Under the pieces are notes generated by a model. It was not told the DNA's origin. It worked only from the letters and a program-made list of their open reading frames with translations, and did no database searches. From assembly GCF_900115145.1 (NCBI RefSeq), contig NZ_FOVL01000003.1, forward strand, positions 1 to 64,000: a DNA stretch of 64,000 nucleotides, written 5' to 3'. Origin of the DNA: Salegentibacter flavus (lineage in GTDB: Bacteria > Bacteroidota > Bacteroidia > Flavobacteriales > Flavobacteriaceae). A program made the position numbers and the translations under genes. Positions 35,099 through 42,443 of the stretch are shown one piece after another (within the stretch, counting starts at the first letter, position 1; the number at the start of each line of letters is the position of its first letter).

Positions 35099-35186
35099 GG
35101 CACAAAACGAACCGATATGGGCTCAATTTGCACCCTAATGCCTGGCACTATCCTACCGAAATCACTGGCACAAATCGATCCGAGAT
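35099..35186. repeat. Iteron-like repeats GGCAC-N6/7-(A/T)CCGA-N-AT
   Basis: Three related copies in one orientation at 35099-35118, 35144-35162 and 35167-35186. The first and last agree at 17 of 20 positions (GGCACAAAaCGAaCCGAtAT). They lie between the two defence units, upstream of the type IIG operon and downstream of the ATPase/TOPRIM gene. Confidence 0.45.
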
Positions 35187-35215
35187 ATCCAGCAATGAAA
35201 GGTCCTTTTAACTTT

Positions 35216-35260
35216 TGAGGCACTAACAAACCTTAAAATGTGCCTGAACTGGCGTGGGCT
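35216..35260. repeat. Direct repeat A flanking the BcgI-like cassette
   Basis: TGAGGCActAACAAA, then TAAAATGTGC, TGA, CT, GCGT and GG, match the copy at 41265-41308 in the same order and orientation, with about eight differences and a 2-bp gap. Its end touches the stop codon of the ATPase/TOPRIM gene (35259-35261). Confidence 0.6.
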
Positions 35261-37316
35261 ATTTTGTCTGATATTTATCCTTCAAACTTTCATTATTTTC
35301 ATTTTTCCAAGCAGTCCAACCGTTTCTGTTTCCACCATTAACAAATTTAGCAGCTCCACTTGGAGAACTAAATTTATATTCAGTATTTATTATTATTTCA
35401 GTCTCTTCTGCAGTATGACTAAGAGTCTGAATTAATGTATCTCTTGTGTTCTTGTATTGTTGTGTTGTAGCAGGTGTATAATCTTTACTTATTTTACTCC
35501 CGCTCAATAATGTTAATGATTCATCTTCTGGGTTAAAAACTCCTTTTGAATTTTTAAATAAAAAAATATTCGCTTCCTGTAATTGGTTCTCTTTCTGGTC
35601 CTGTTTTGTTTCAACGACAGAATTATTAGAAACTATTTTTTCAAGTAGCGAAAAAAGTGGTTTAAAATATTTAAAATCTTCTTTGTCAAAGTTTTTCGAA
35701 TTTTCAGCAAGAATGTTTTTTGAAGTTTCTTTAATGCTTTTGTTTAAGTCATCAATCGATTTATTTTTAAAGTTTCCAAGAGTTTTAGTTAAAGATTCTT
35801 TGTAAGCTTCCTCATATTTTTTAGAGTTATACATATTCTCAATTGTACAATCAGCAGTAAAATTTTCTGGTTTAATTAATGGGAATGCAAAAAAATGATT
35901 GTGTTTAATCTTATCTTCTTTAAGTTTTCTAAAACCGCAATTGTCCATTTCTGGTTCAAATCCTGCTTTTTTTAATGTGTTTTTTCCAGCCCCGTCATTG
36001 TCATAAATCCCAATATATGTAACATTGTTTTTTAAATCTGTTTCATATAATCCATTCATAAATGGATGAATTTTACTTTCGCCTCCCAAAGAATAAATAT
36101 CAAAATCAATATTTTTATACTGTTCTTTTAGAGCGGTGTAAGCATTTTTAATGTGTATTTTGTCGTGTTTTCCTTCAACTAATAAAACAAGTTTTTTGGT
36201 GCTAGAAAGGAAAGAACTTTGCTGGTGCTTATTCCAGAATTCGCTAGTTAAATCATTTACGATTTCCTGTTTTTTCTTGTCAATGATTTGTCCTTTATCC
36301 ACCATAAAGAGCTCTTCCTCATTTATAGCTTGAGTTATAGTAGGAGAGTGTGTTGTTAAAACTATCTGTCTATTTGATTTATATGGCTCAAAAGTTTTGA
36401 CAATTAGTTCTTTATTATTTAAGTGGATATGAGCATCTGGTTCATCTAAGATAAATAGGCTGTCCTCTTGCTCTGCAAATTCAAAAGCAGCTTTGATTAA
36501 GAGCAATTTTTTCTCGCCCTCACTTAAATCTTCAATGGTTAAATGTTGATTGAATTTAATGGTAATATCATTAATGATTTTTGAACCTTTTGGAGTGAAA
36601 GCCAAATAAAGATGCTTGTAAACATCATCAGCTATATAACCTTCTTTATCAAATATTTTTTGAAGTTGTGGTATTGTGTATTCAGATTTTGAATCAATTT
36701 TTTTAATGAATTCAAGTGTTGGACTATTACTGTAATTTGTATAACTCCCTTTATTGAAATCAAATTTCACTTTATCTATTTTATCTATACCTAACGCTTT
36801 CTTAATAAAGTCTTTGTTATCATCTAAGTTCGAAAGAGCCAAACTTAAAAGTGAAATATGCCAGTAAAATTTATTCAAATACAACATTTGTGGTGTTTGA
36901 GAATAAAGAATTCCTTCAAGCTTAGTTTTATTAATATCTTTTATAAAATCATCATAAAATGGTTTAAAACATTTTCTCCAAAGCCTGTCTTCTTCACCAC
37001 TATATATAGCTACAACCTTTTTTGGTAAATAATCTTTAATAGAAACCAAATCTTCATCATCTTTATGAAAAGTAAGTTTAGATTTTGATTTATTTATTTT
37101 TATTGTTTCGTTTTTACTATTAAGATATTCAATTTCATAATCAAATGAAAGGCTTTGATTTTCAGTATATAGACTCTTGAAAATTAAGCTTAGTGATTCT
37201 AGTAGATTACTTTTTCCACTCCCATTATTTCCTATTATTGCAACAATATCAGAACTGTGCACCAATTCAAAGTCGAGGTTTTTATATCCATCTATTTTAA
37301 GTTTTTTTATTTTCAT
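35259..37316 (-). CDS. ABC-type ATPase with C-terminal TOPRIM domain (fused PARIS/OLD-like)
   Basis: 685 residues. The ATPase part has Walker A IIGNNGSGKSN (28-37), an ABC-type signature LSEGEKKLL (264-272), Walker B LFILDEPDAHIHLN (287-300) and a switch His (LTTHSPT). The C-terminal half is a TOPRIM nuclease-type fold: LVLLVEGKHDKIHI (Glu381, Asp385) and GIYDNDGAG (Asp439, Asp441). This order is that of OLD-family nucleases and of fused AriA-AriB (PARIS) defence proteins, in which the ATPase senses phage anti-restriction proteins and releases a TOPRIM toxin. The start overlaps the specificity-subunit stop by 4 bp, so it is co-translated with the restriction-modification genes. Confidence 0.8.
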   Translation of the reverse strand: MKIKKLKIDGYKNLDFELVHSSDIVAIIGNNGSGKSNLLESLSLIFKSLYTENQSLSFDYEIEYLNSKNETIKINKSKSKLTFHKDDEDLVSIKDYLPKKVVAIYSGEEDRLWRKCFKPFYDDFIKDINKTKLEGILYSQTPQMLYLNKFYWHISLLSLALSNLDDNKDFIKKALGIDKIDKVKFDFNKGSYTNYSNSPTLEFIKKIDSKSEYTIPQLQKIFDKEGYIADDVYKHLYLAFTPKGSKIINDITIKFNQHLTIEDLSEGEKKLLLIKAAFEFAEQEDSLFILDEPDAHIHLNNKELIVKTFEPYKSNRQIVLTTHSPTITQAINEEELFMVDKGQIIDKKKQEIVNDLTSEFWNKHQQSSFLSSTKKLVLLVEGKHDKIHIKNAYTALKEQYKNIDFDIYSLGGESKIHPFMNGLYETDLKNNVTYIGIYDNDGAGKNTLKKAGFEPEMDNCGFRKLKEDKIKHNHFFAFPLIKPENFTADCTIENMYNSKKYEEAYKESLTKTLGNFKNKSIDDLNKSIKETSKNILAENSKNFDKEDFKYFKPLFSLLEKIVSNNSVVETKQDQKENQLQEANIFLFKNSKGVFNPEDESLTLLSGSKISKDYTPATTQQYKNTRDTLIQTLSHTAEETEIIINTEYKFSSPSGAAKFVNGGNRNGWTAWKNENNESLKDKYQTK

Positions 37317-38644
37317 ATTGTACTAAATATTTCTTTCTCAAACTCAGACATCGCTAATACATTATTTTGTATAGCTTTACTCTTAAAACCTTGAATCTTT
37401 CTTTCTAAATTTGATATGTATTCTGCTATTTCTTTTTGTGTCTCAATAGGAGGTAATGGAATAGGAATGTTTAATATTTTATTTTGGTTAACAATTGGTA
37501 TTGTTGCTTGTGTTTTCTCTTTTGTTGTGATGTTTATAAAATTGTTGAAATAATAATAAACGAATTCAATATCAGCAATTGTAGAATCTATTTCTAATCC
37601 TGTAATTTGTTGATTACTTGTAGCATATTCGTTTTTTATGATTCCGACTTTGCCAATAGTTGAGCCTATTCCTACAAAAAGTAGAGTGTTTTGTTTAAAT
37701 CCCCTAGCTTTTCGATCATCGATAGCTAGTCGAGTCACTTTTCTTATAGATTCTTCTAAATACATTTTATCCGTTAAATCTGCAGGAGTATAAAAGTTTA
37801 TTTTTCCATCATCAAAATATTCTTTCCTTGCAGTTGGAGGAGTTGTACCAGTGGAAATATCGAAAAGAATATCCTTTACTCTTTTTATAGGGTAAGTTGA
37901 TTTCAATGCAAATGCTTTAGAATTATCCCATCTATCCAGAGTGGAATATCTAATTATTTGCAATAATTGTTTTTGTTTTTCTTCTAACTTCTCAAAACCA
38001 AGTACTTCAAAAAGATAGTTTTTAATTTTTTTTTCAAGCTCTTGTACCTTTTCTTCTTGTTGTATCGCTAATTTTATTTTGGTATTGTAGCTTTCTACAA
38101 TCCTGTTTTGTTCCTCAAGGGAAGGAAGTGGTATTAAGTACTCCAGTACTTGATATGGTCTGATTGCAGCATAGTTTGTACTTCCAGTTGCTTTTACTTG
38201 CTTAGAAAATCCATCACATTTAGTTAGAATTGACAAAAAATCTGGGTTCAATCTAATTTTGTCAATTTCAAAAAGAAAATAATGTCCGCTTACAATGGCG
38301 TTTGTTAATTCTTTTGGGACAATACCATATCCACCAACTTTTGCATCTATTTCTGCAACTAAGAAATCATCTTCTTTACACGAGTATTGTTTTTTAGTTT
38401 TTATTTCTTTTCCTAATACTTCATCACGGAGTATGATTCCCTGTCCTCTAACTTTAACTCTACATCTTTTGTAAATCTTTGTATCATCTATTGTGATGGA
38501 TTCTTTCCTTTGAGTCAATACTTCAGATAATTCCACTAAAGGATAGTCAGAATAAATTTTTGATTTATTATTAAGGGTATAATAATCCCAAAACTTCAAA
38601 GTTTTAAAGTTTGAAGTTTTTAAGTATTTTTTATTACTTACCAT
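37313..38644 (-). CDS. Specificity subunit (HsdS/BcgIB-like)
   Basis: 443 residues with two target recognition domains in tandem, each ending in a conserved region and coiled coil. The first closes with AIRPYQVLEYLIPLPSLEEQNRIV and a helix of about 40 residues; the second with NQNKILNIPIPLPPIETQKEIA and a helix. The half-subunits read bipartite DNA sites and set the spacing between half-sites. With the upstream fused nuclease-methylase it should form a BcgI-like enzyme that methylates and cuts DNA. The gap to the upstream gene is 43 bp. Confidence 0.9.
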   Translation of the reverse strand: MVSNKKYLKTSNFKTLKFWDYYTLNNKSKIYSDYPLVELSEVLTQRKESITIDDTKIYKRCRVKVRGQGIILRDEVLGKEIKTKKQYSCKEDDFLVAEIDAKVGGYGIVPKELTNAIVSGHYFLFEIDKIRLNPDFLSILTKCDGFSKQVKATGSTNYAAIRPYQVLEYLIPLPSLEEQNRIVESYNTKIKLAIQQEEKVQELEKKIKNYLFEVLGFEKLEEKQKQLLQIIRYSTLDRWDNSKAFALKSTYPIKRVKDILFDISTGTTPPTARKEYFDDGKINFYTPADLTDKMYLEESIRKVTRLAIDDRKARGFKQNTLLFVGIGSTIGKVGIIKNEYATSNQQITGLEIDSTIADIEFVYYYFNNFINITTKEKTQATIPIVNQNKILNIPIPLPPIETQKEIAEYISNLERKIQGFKSKAIQNNVLAMSEFEKEIFSTI

Positions 38645-38687
38645 AAAATATTTCAGGTTCTTGTGCTAGAGAATCTACCATAGCTAT

Positions 38688-40946
38688 TCAAGGATAAACT
38701 TCGTTTTTGTCAGAATTATAATTAATTGTATCAAATTTTACTTCCCACAGTTTATTTGCTTTCCTGTACTCTGTAAATTCTTTTGCTAAAGGTTCCAATT
38801 CATTTTCAATTTTAGAACCAGTTGTGCTAATCCCAGCTTTATCAACTTCTGCAATGGGGATTTGGTAATCAAAATCTGTTTTGATTTTAGCCTTAATTTC
38901 TGTTTCAATTTTGACTTCTAGTTCTTTTAAGTCCTTTCGTAACTGTTTCTTTTCAGAAACTGTTGGAGCGTCTTTTCCTCTTAAAGCCAGTTTTGATTTT
39001 AAAGCCTTTGTTTTGGGAGCATATTTTGCTTCAATTTCTACTTTAGCGTTTTTGAATGTTTTTTTATATTCTTTAGCTTCTTCCTCTGTAAATTTTTTAA
39101 AGAATAATAAACTTGGTTTTACTGTAGCGCCACTTGCTATGAAAACATCTTGTGGTATAGAAGTAATCAACACAATTTTAGCTTTTCCTTCCACAAATTC
39201 ACGTGTTTTTTGTAGGTTAGTATTATTTAAAACACCTTCAGGTAAAACGATTCCCATTCGTCCACCAGATTTTAATAAATTCAAGCACCTTTCAATGAAA
39301 AGTACTTCTGTTAATGTACTCCATTTACCAACTTCAAATAAGTCAAGAATGGGCTTTCCTTTACTTTTATCTTTTTTGTTAATATAATTTGCCCATTCTT
39401 TTAGAGGTTCAACAACTTTCTCTTCATAATTCTGGTATCTAGTTTTGTACTTTTCCAATTTATCTACTGAGGGTAAGTCTAATTCAGTTACTTTAAGCGA
39501 TTTTTCTACCCTTGCACCAAAAGGCGGGTTGGTAAGGATAACATCAAAACGTTCTTCAAAAATTCCATTTACATTTAATAATCCATCATTATGGTGAACA
39601 CCTCCGTGTCCATCTCCGTGCATAATCATATTCATTTTAGCTGTCCTAGCCATTCTAGGATTTGCATCAGTTCCATAAATACTATAATGAGAAAGCTTAT
39701 GATACCTGCTTTTTTCATCATCGATATCGAATTCTTGATTTATTTTATGAATTTTTTCTTGCACTAATTTTATAATTTTTTCTTGTTCTCGCACTGAGAG
39801 TTTTTCAAAATTTTCATTATAATATTGTTGCTTAAGTAATTTAATTTGATTATTTATTTCAGAATCTATTTTGTCTCTTATATGTTCAAAAGCACTAATT
39901 AAGAATCCGCCACTACCACAGCAGGGGTCGCAAATTGTCTCACCCTCTTGAGGATCGAGAATGTCAATCATAAAATCTACAATGGTTCGTGGTGTGAAAA
40001 ATTGTCCTAATTCACCTCTAAAAGTTTTCCCCAGGAATTGTTCAAAAGCAATTCCTTTTACATCATCAGAGGTGTCAGAAAGGTTAAACATTTCAAGTTC
40101 TTCAACTATCATTTCAAAGCTATTTTTCTTTATTTTAATGATATCCTTAAACTCAAAAAGGCCATCAGTTTCAAATTCTTTTTTTGTCTCATTGAAAAGA
40201 AACTGCATATAATCTTGGTCAAAGTTGGGATATTCCTTCTTAAGGCTAGGACGAATAATTTTCTCATAATTTAGTTCGTCAGCTTTAAACCTATCTTTTG
40301 AAAAAATCATTTCCTCTTTAGAACTTCGTTCATACATTATTTTCATAAACAAAATCTTACTGATTTCATCAAATGCAGCCTCAGGAGATAGTTTATCGTT
40401 GTTTCTAATTATGTTATGACTTCTTGTTAATAATTTAGTGAACTCTTCCCTGGTAAATCGTTTGTTTTCATTTACATATTTTACTATTTTATTATTATCC
40501 GAGAGAATGTCCGCTTTGGGAATTTCTGTTAATTTCTCAATTTTCTTATTAGAAATTTCATTTTTAATATGAAAAATCTTAGTTTCCTTTAGGTTTACTG
40601 CAATGAAAAAATTGGCATTAATTGTTGAAGCAAAATTATAGCCGAGTGAATAGTCAGATTCCTTAATTTTGATATACTCAGCTTTACATTCAACTGTAAT
40701 AATTATAGAAGGAATGATATTTTCATCTTTGTCTAATTTATTTCGCCAAATTGCAATATCTGCTTCATATCGTTTTTTTATTTTTACATCTTGCCCAAGT
40801 TGACTTAATGAGTATCCGTAAACATTAACAAGTCGGCAGATAAAGTTTTGCTTTAATTCTTCTTCTGCTGAATACTTAATCCATTTATCTAATAAAGGAG
40901 CAAATATTTTATTCTTGTTTTTATCTATTTTTATTTCTAGTTTCAT
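38688..40946 (-). CDS. N-6 adenine methylase fused to PD-(D/E)xK nuclease (HsdM/BcgIA-like)
   Basis: 752 residues. Residues 1-130 are an HsdR_N-like PD-(D/E)xK nuclease (YEADIAIW, Asp63; IITVECKAEY, Glu86 and Lys88). A helical HsdM_N-type domain follows, then the methylase with GQFFTPRTIVDFM (314-326), DPCCGSGGFL (340-349) and NPPFG (473-477). The C-terminal 120 residues are a Lys-rich coiled coil. No separate HsdR translocase exists in the window, so cutting would rely on the fused nuclease, as in type IIB enzymes such as BcgI. The start overlaps the XRE gene by 4 bp. Confidence 0.87.
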   Translation of the reverse strand: MKLEIKIDKNKNKIFAPLLDKWIKYSAEEELKQNFICRLVNVYGYSLSQLGQDVKIKKRYEADIAIWRNKLDKDENIIPSIIITVECKAEYIKIKESDYSLGYNFASTINANFFIAVNLKETKIFHIKNEISNKKIEKLTEIPKADILSDNNKIVKYVNENKRFTREEFTKLLTRSHNIIRNNDKLSPEAAFDEISKILFMKIMYERSSKEEMIFSKDRFKADELNYEKIIRPSLKKEYPNFDQDYMQFLFNETKKEFETDGLFEFKDIIKIKKNSFEMIVEELEMFNLSDTSDDVKGIAFEQFLGKTFRGELGQFFTPRTIVDFMIDILDPQEGETICDPCCGSGGFLISAFEHIRDKIDSEINNQIKLLKQQYYNENFEKLSVREQEKIIKLVQEKIHKINQEFDIDDEKSRYHKLSHYSIYGTDANPRMARTAKMNMIMHGDGHGGVHHNDGLLNVNGIFEERFDVILTNPPFGARVEKSLKVTELDLPSVDKLEKYKTRYQNYEEKVVEPLKEWANYINKKDKSKGKPILDLFEVGKWSTLTEVLFIERCLNLLKSGGRMGIVLPEGVLNNTNLQKTREFVEGKAKIVLITSIPQDVFIASGATVKPSLLFFKKFTEEEAKEYKKTFKNAKVEIEAKYAPKTKALKSKLALRGKDAPTVSEKKQLRKDLKELEVKIETEIKAKIKTDFDYQIPIAEVDKAGISTTGSKIENELEPLAKEFTEYRKANKLWEVKFDTINYNSDKNEVYP

Positions 40947-41158
40947 TTTTCATCTATTGTTGAATTGATTAATTCTTTTACATCAATACCAAACAGATTG
41001 GCAATTTCCAATAATGTTTTCAATGAAGGTTGTACTTCATTAGTACACCATCTAGATACAGTTGTTTCGTTTCTATTTAGCTTTCCGGCTAACCATTTAT
41101 TGGTTTTTCCATATTCAGCTAAAACGACTTTCAATCTATTAATTGCCTTTTTATTCAT
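40943..41158 (-). CDS. XRE-family transcriptional regulator (controller-type) of the R-M unit
   Basis: 71 residues forming a single helix-turn-helix domain: AEYGKTNKWLAGKLNRNETTVSRWCTNEVQPSLKTL is the HTH, followed by ANLFGIDVKELI. It resembles controller proteins that delay restriction gene expression. It heads the operon HTH - methylase/nuclease - specificity - ATPase, its stop overlapping the next start by 4 bp. The start at 41158 was chosen over an ATG at 41170, because a likely operator (41163-41175) and the -7 element (41177-41184) lie there. Confidence 0.85.
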   Translation of the reverse strand: MNKKAINRLKVVLAEYGKTNKWLAGKLNRNETTVSRWCTNEVQPSLKTLLEIANLFGIDVKELINSTIDEK

Positions 41159-41162
41159 AATT

Positions 41163-41184
41163 GTTAGCATCTAACGCAAATGTA
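41163..41184 (-). promoter_or_regulatory. Promoter and inverted-repeat operator of the BcgI-like operon
   Basis: CAAATGTA at 41177-41184 reads TACATTTG on the minus strand, a -7 element that puts the transcript start near 41170. GTTAG-CAT-CTAAC (41163-41175) overlaps this start and is a perfect 5-bp inverted repeat. CTAACG recurs at 41171 and TAACG at 41193. Binding by the XRE protein would block its own transcription. Confidence 0.5.
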
Positions 41185-41494
41185 TCATCTTTTAACGATT
41201 AGTAGGTGTTCCGTTAGTATAATTTGATTGGTTGGTTTTCGGAAATGGAAAGCTTTCTATTTGGTGAGGCAAGAACAAAATAAAATGTGCTTGACCTTGC
41301 GTTGGACTTCTTAGCTTGCAGGTAAGTCGCTATATACTGTCTAAAATAATCTTACAATAAGCAAAAGGACTGGATAAACCCAATTTCCCTAAATTTAAAA
41401 TATTAAAATAAAAGGAAATTACGGATAATCATATAGAAGGATATTTTAGGCTAGGCAATTAAGCGAATAAAAACAATTATAAACGTTTTAAAGA
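41185..41494. other. Non-coding region holding the right flanking repeat
   Basis: No coding frame. It contains direct repeat B (41265-41308), and the copy at 41342-41362 of the 21-bp sequence at 34880-34900. Confidence 0.5.
41265..41308. repeat. Direct repeat B flanking the BcgI-like cassette
   Basis: TGAGGCAagAACAAAA, TAAAATGTGC, TGA, CT, GCGT and GG in the same order as repeat A at 35216-35260. Together the two repeats bracket the whole unit of regulator, nuclease-methylase, specificity subunit and ATPase/TOPRIM gene. Confidence 0.6.
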
Positions 41495-41743
41495 TTATCT
41501 AAACAATTCATCATCAAAGAATTCTTTTAAAGTAATTCCAAGCGCTTTACATATCCTATTTAGGGAATAAATAGTTATCCCGCGCTTTGATTTAAGATTT
41601 TCCCAGGGTTGAAAATTTTGCCGATCAACATCTATATTTTTTGAAATACCACTTTTAGAATCGCCTTGTTTTTCTCTTAGTCCAAGAAGTCTTAGTTTAA
41701 TTTTTTGCTTTAGTATTTCGTCTTCTTCCCTCAATTTTGCCAT
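41495..41743 (-). CDS. XRE-family HTH protein
   Basis: 82 residues. The helix-turn-helix is diverged in its first part (LREKQGDSKSGISKNIDVDRQNFQPWENLK), followed by the typical C-terminal part IYSLNRICKALGITLKEFFDDELF. It binds DNA as a dimer, almost certainly at the perfect 20-bp palindrome at 41775-41794, 31 bp upstream of its start. It is transcribed away from the susC cluster and may repress the divergent structured RNA or leader as well as itself. Confidence 0.8.
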   Translation of the reverse strand: MAKLREEDEILKQKIKLRLLGLREKQGDSKSGISKNIDVDRQNFQPWENLKSKRGITIYSLNRICKALGITLKEFFDDELFR

Positions 41744-41774
41744 AAGGCAATTTGGTAAAATCTATATTTTTTAT

Positions 41775-41794
41775 TGTAATGCATTTGCATTACA
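41775..41794. promoter_or_regulatory. Perfect 20-bp palindromic operator
   Basis: TGTAATGCA-TT-TGCATTACA. Two 9-bp arms around TT give complete dyad symmetry, in the short region between the XRE start (41743) and a plus-strand -7 element (41827-41834), where it could control both directions. Confidence 0.7.
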
Positions 41795-41840
41795 TAAATT
41801 TTTATTTTATATTTACTTCATATTAATATATTTGCGAAAC

Positions 41841-42013
41841 TTCTTTAAGTAAAAATATTAGAAGCATTTCGCTTTGAATCTCAATCTGAAAACTGGTAAT
41901 TTTTTGCAACGAGATGATAAGCAAGGATGCTCACGACCCGGGCGTGGGCTCTCTTATCGTTGCACGGTATACCAGTACCTCAGATTGATAAGTTGAGTCT
42001 CCACGCCTTTTTT
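41841..42013 (+). ncRNA. Highly structured RNA candidate upstream of susC
   Basis: A TATATTTG -7 element at 41827-41834 would start transcription near 41841. From 41881 to 41988 five stems nest into one long hairpin: TCAATCTGA/TCAGATTGA (41881-41889 with 41980-41988), ACTGGTA/TACCAGT (41892-41898, 41970-41976), TGCAAC/GTTGCA (41905-41910, 41959-41964), GATAAG/CTTATC (41916-41921, 41953-41958) and GCTCACG/CGTGGGC (41929-41935, 41943-41949). A competing stem GGCGTGG/CCACGCC (41941-41947, 42001-42007) followed by six Ts looks like a terminator that cannot form together with the innermost stem. This suggests a conditional attenuator or a small RNA. It does not match a riboswitch class I know. Confidence 0.6.
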
Positions 42014-42099
42014 GGTTTTTAACTCCACTTAATTTTCAAAGTAATCTTCTACAATTTATAAGCATTAGTCTCGCTTTTTTTTGCCTCTACATTATTATA

Positions 42100-42397
42100 G
42101 GCCATAGTGGCCGGCAGTAACAAGTACTGTATTCGCTAATTCTTGTTTGCGGGAACAAGGAAATCACTTTAACAATCCCGTGGGTTGCTGTTATATGTCC
42201 TATTATTTAATAACAGCTTTGGGTGGGGTCTCTTTGAGGCTCTGGGAAAAATAGATTTGGGTTAATAGCTATTAACGCATAGGGCCGTTAAGTTTAGTAA
42301 AAAAGAAATTGTTTATGAAAAGAAAGTGAATTAGCCTTAGTTAAAGGTGTTAAGCCAAAAAGCCTTCCCCTAAGATTGGCGTCTAAGCGGGGAAGGC
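42100..42397 (+). promoter_or_regulatory. Hairpin-rich leader region of the susC operon
   Basis: No coding frame. Successive perfect stems are GGCCA/TGGCC (42100-42104, 42108-42112), CAGTA/TACTG (42115-42119, 42125-42129), CTTGTT/AACAAG (42142-42147, 42154-42159), GCTGTTAT/ATAACAGC (42187-42194, 42210-42217), the palindrome TTAATAGCTATTAA (42262-42275), and GCCTTCCCC/GGGGAAGGC (42362-42370, 42389-42397), which ends 46 bp before the susC start. It is probably an untranslated leader with regulatory structure. Confidence 0.5.
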
Positions 42398-42443
42398 CTA
42401 AGCTTAAAATAAAACAATGTTTCATTTAATCACACGTAAAATT

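Noticed and set aside
35097-35138. 13-codon mini frame starting ATGGCACAA
   Set aside because: Too short, and it coincides with the repeat array, so coding cannot be supported.
38688-40946. Plain type I HsdM
   Set aside because: The N-terminal 130 residues carry a PD-(D/E)xK nuclease pattern and no hsdR accompanies it, so a BcgI-like fusion fits better.
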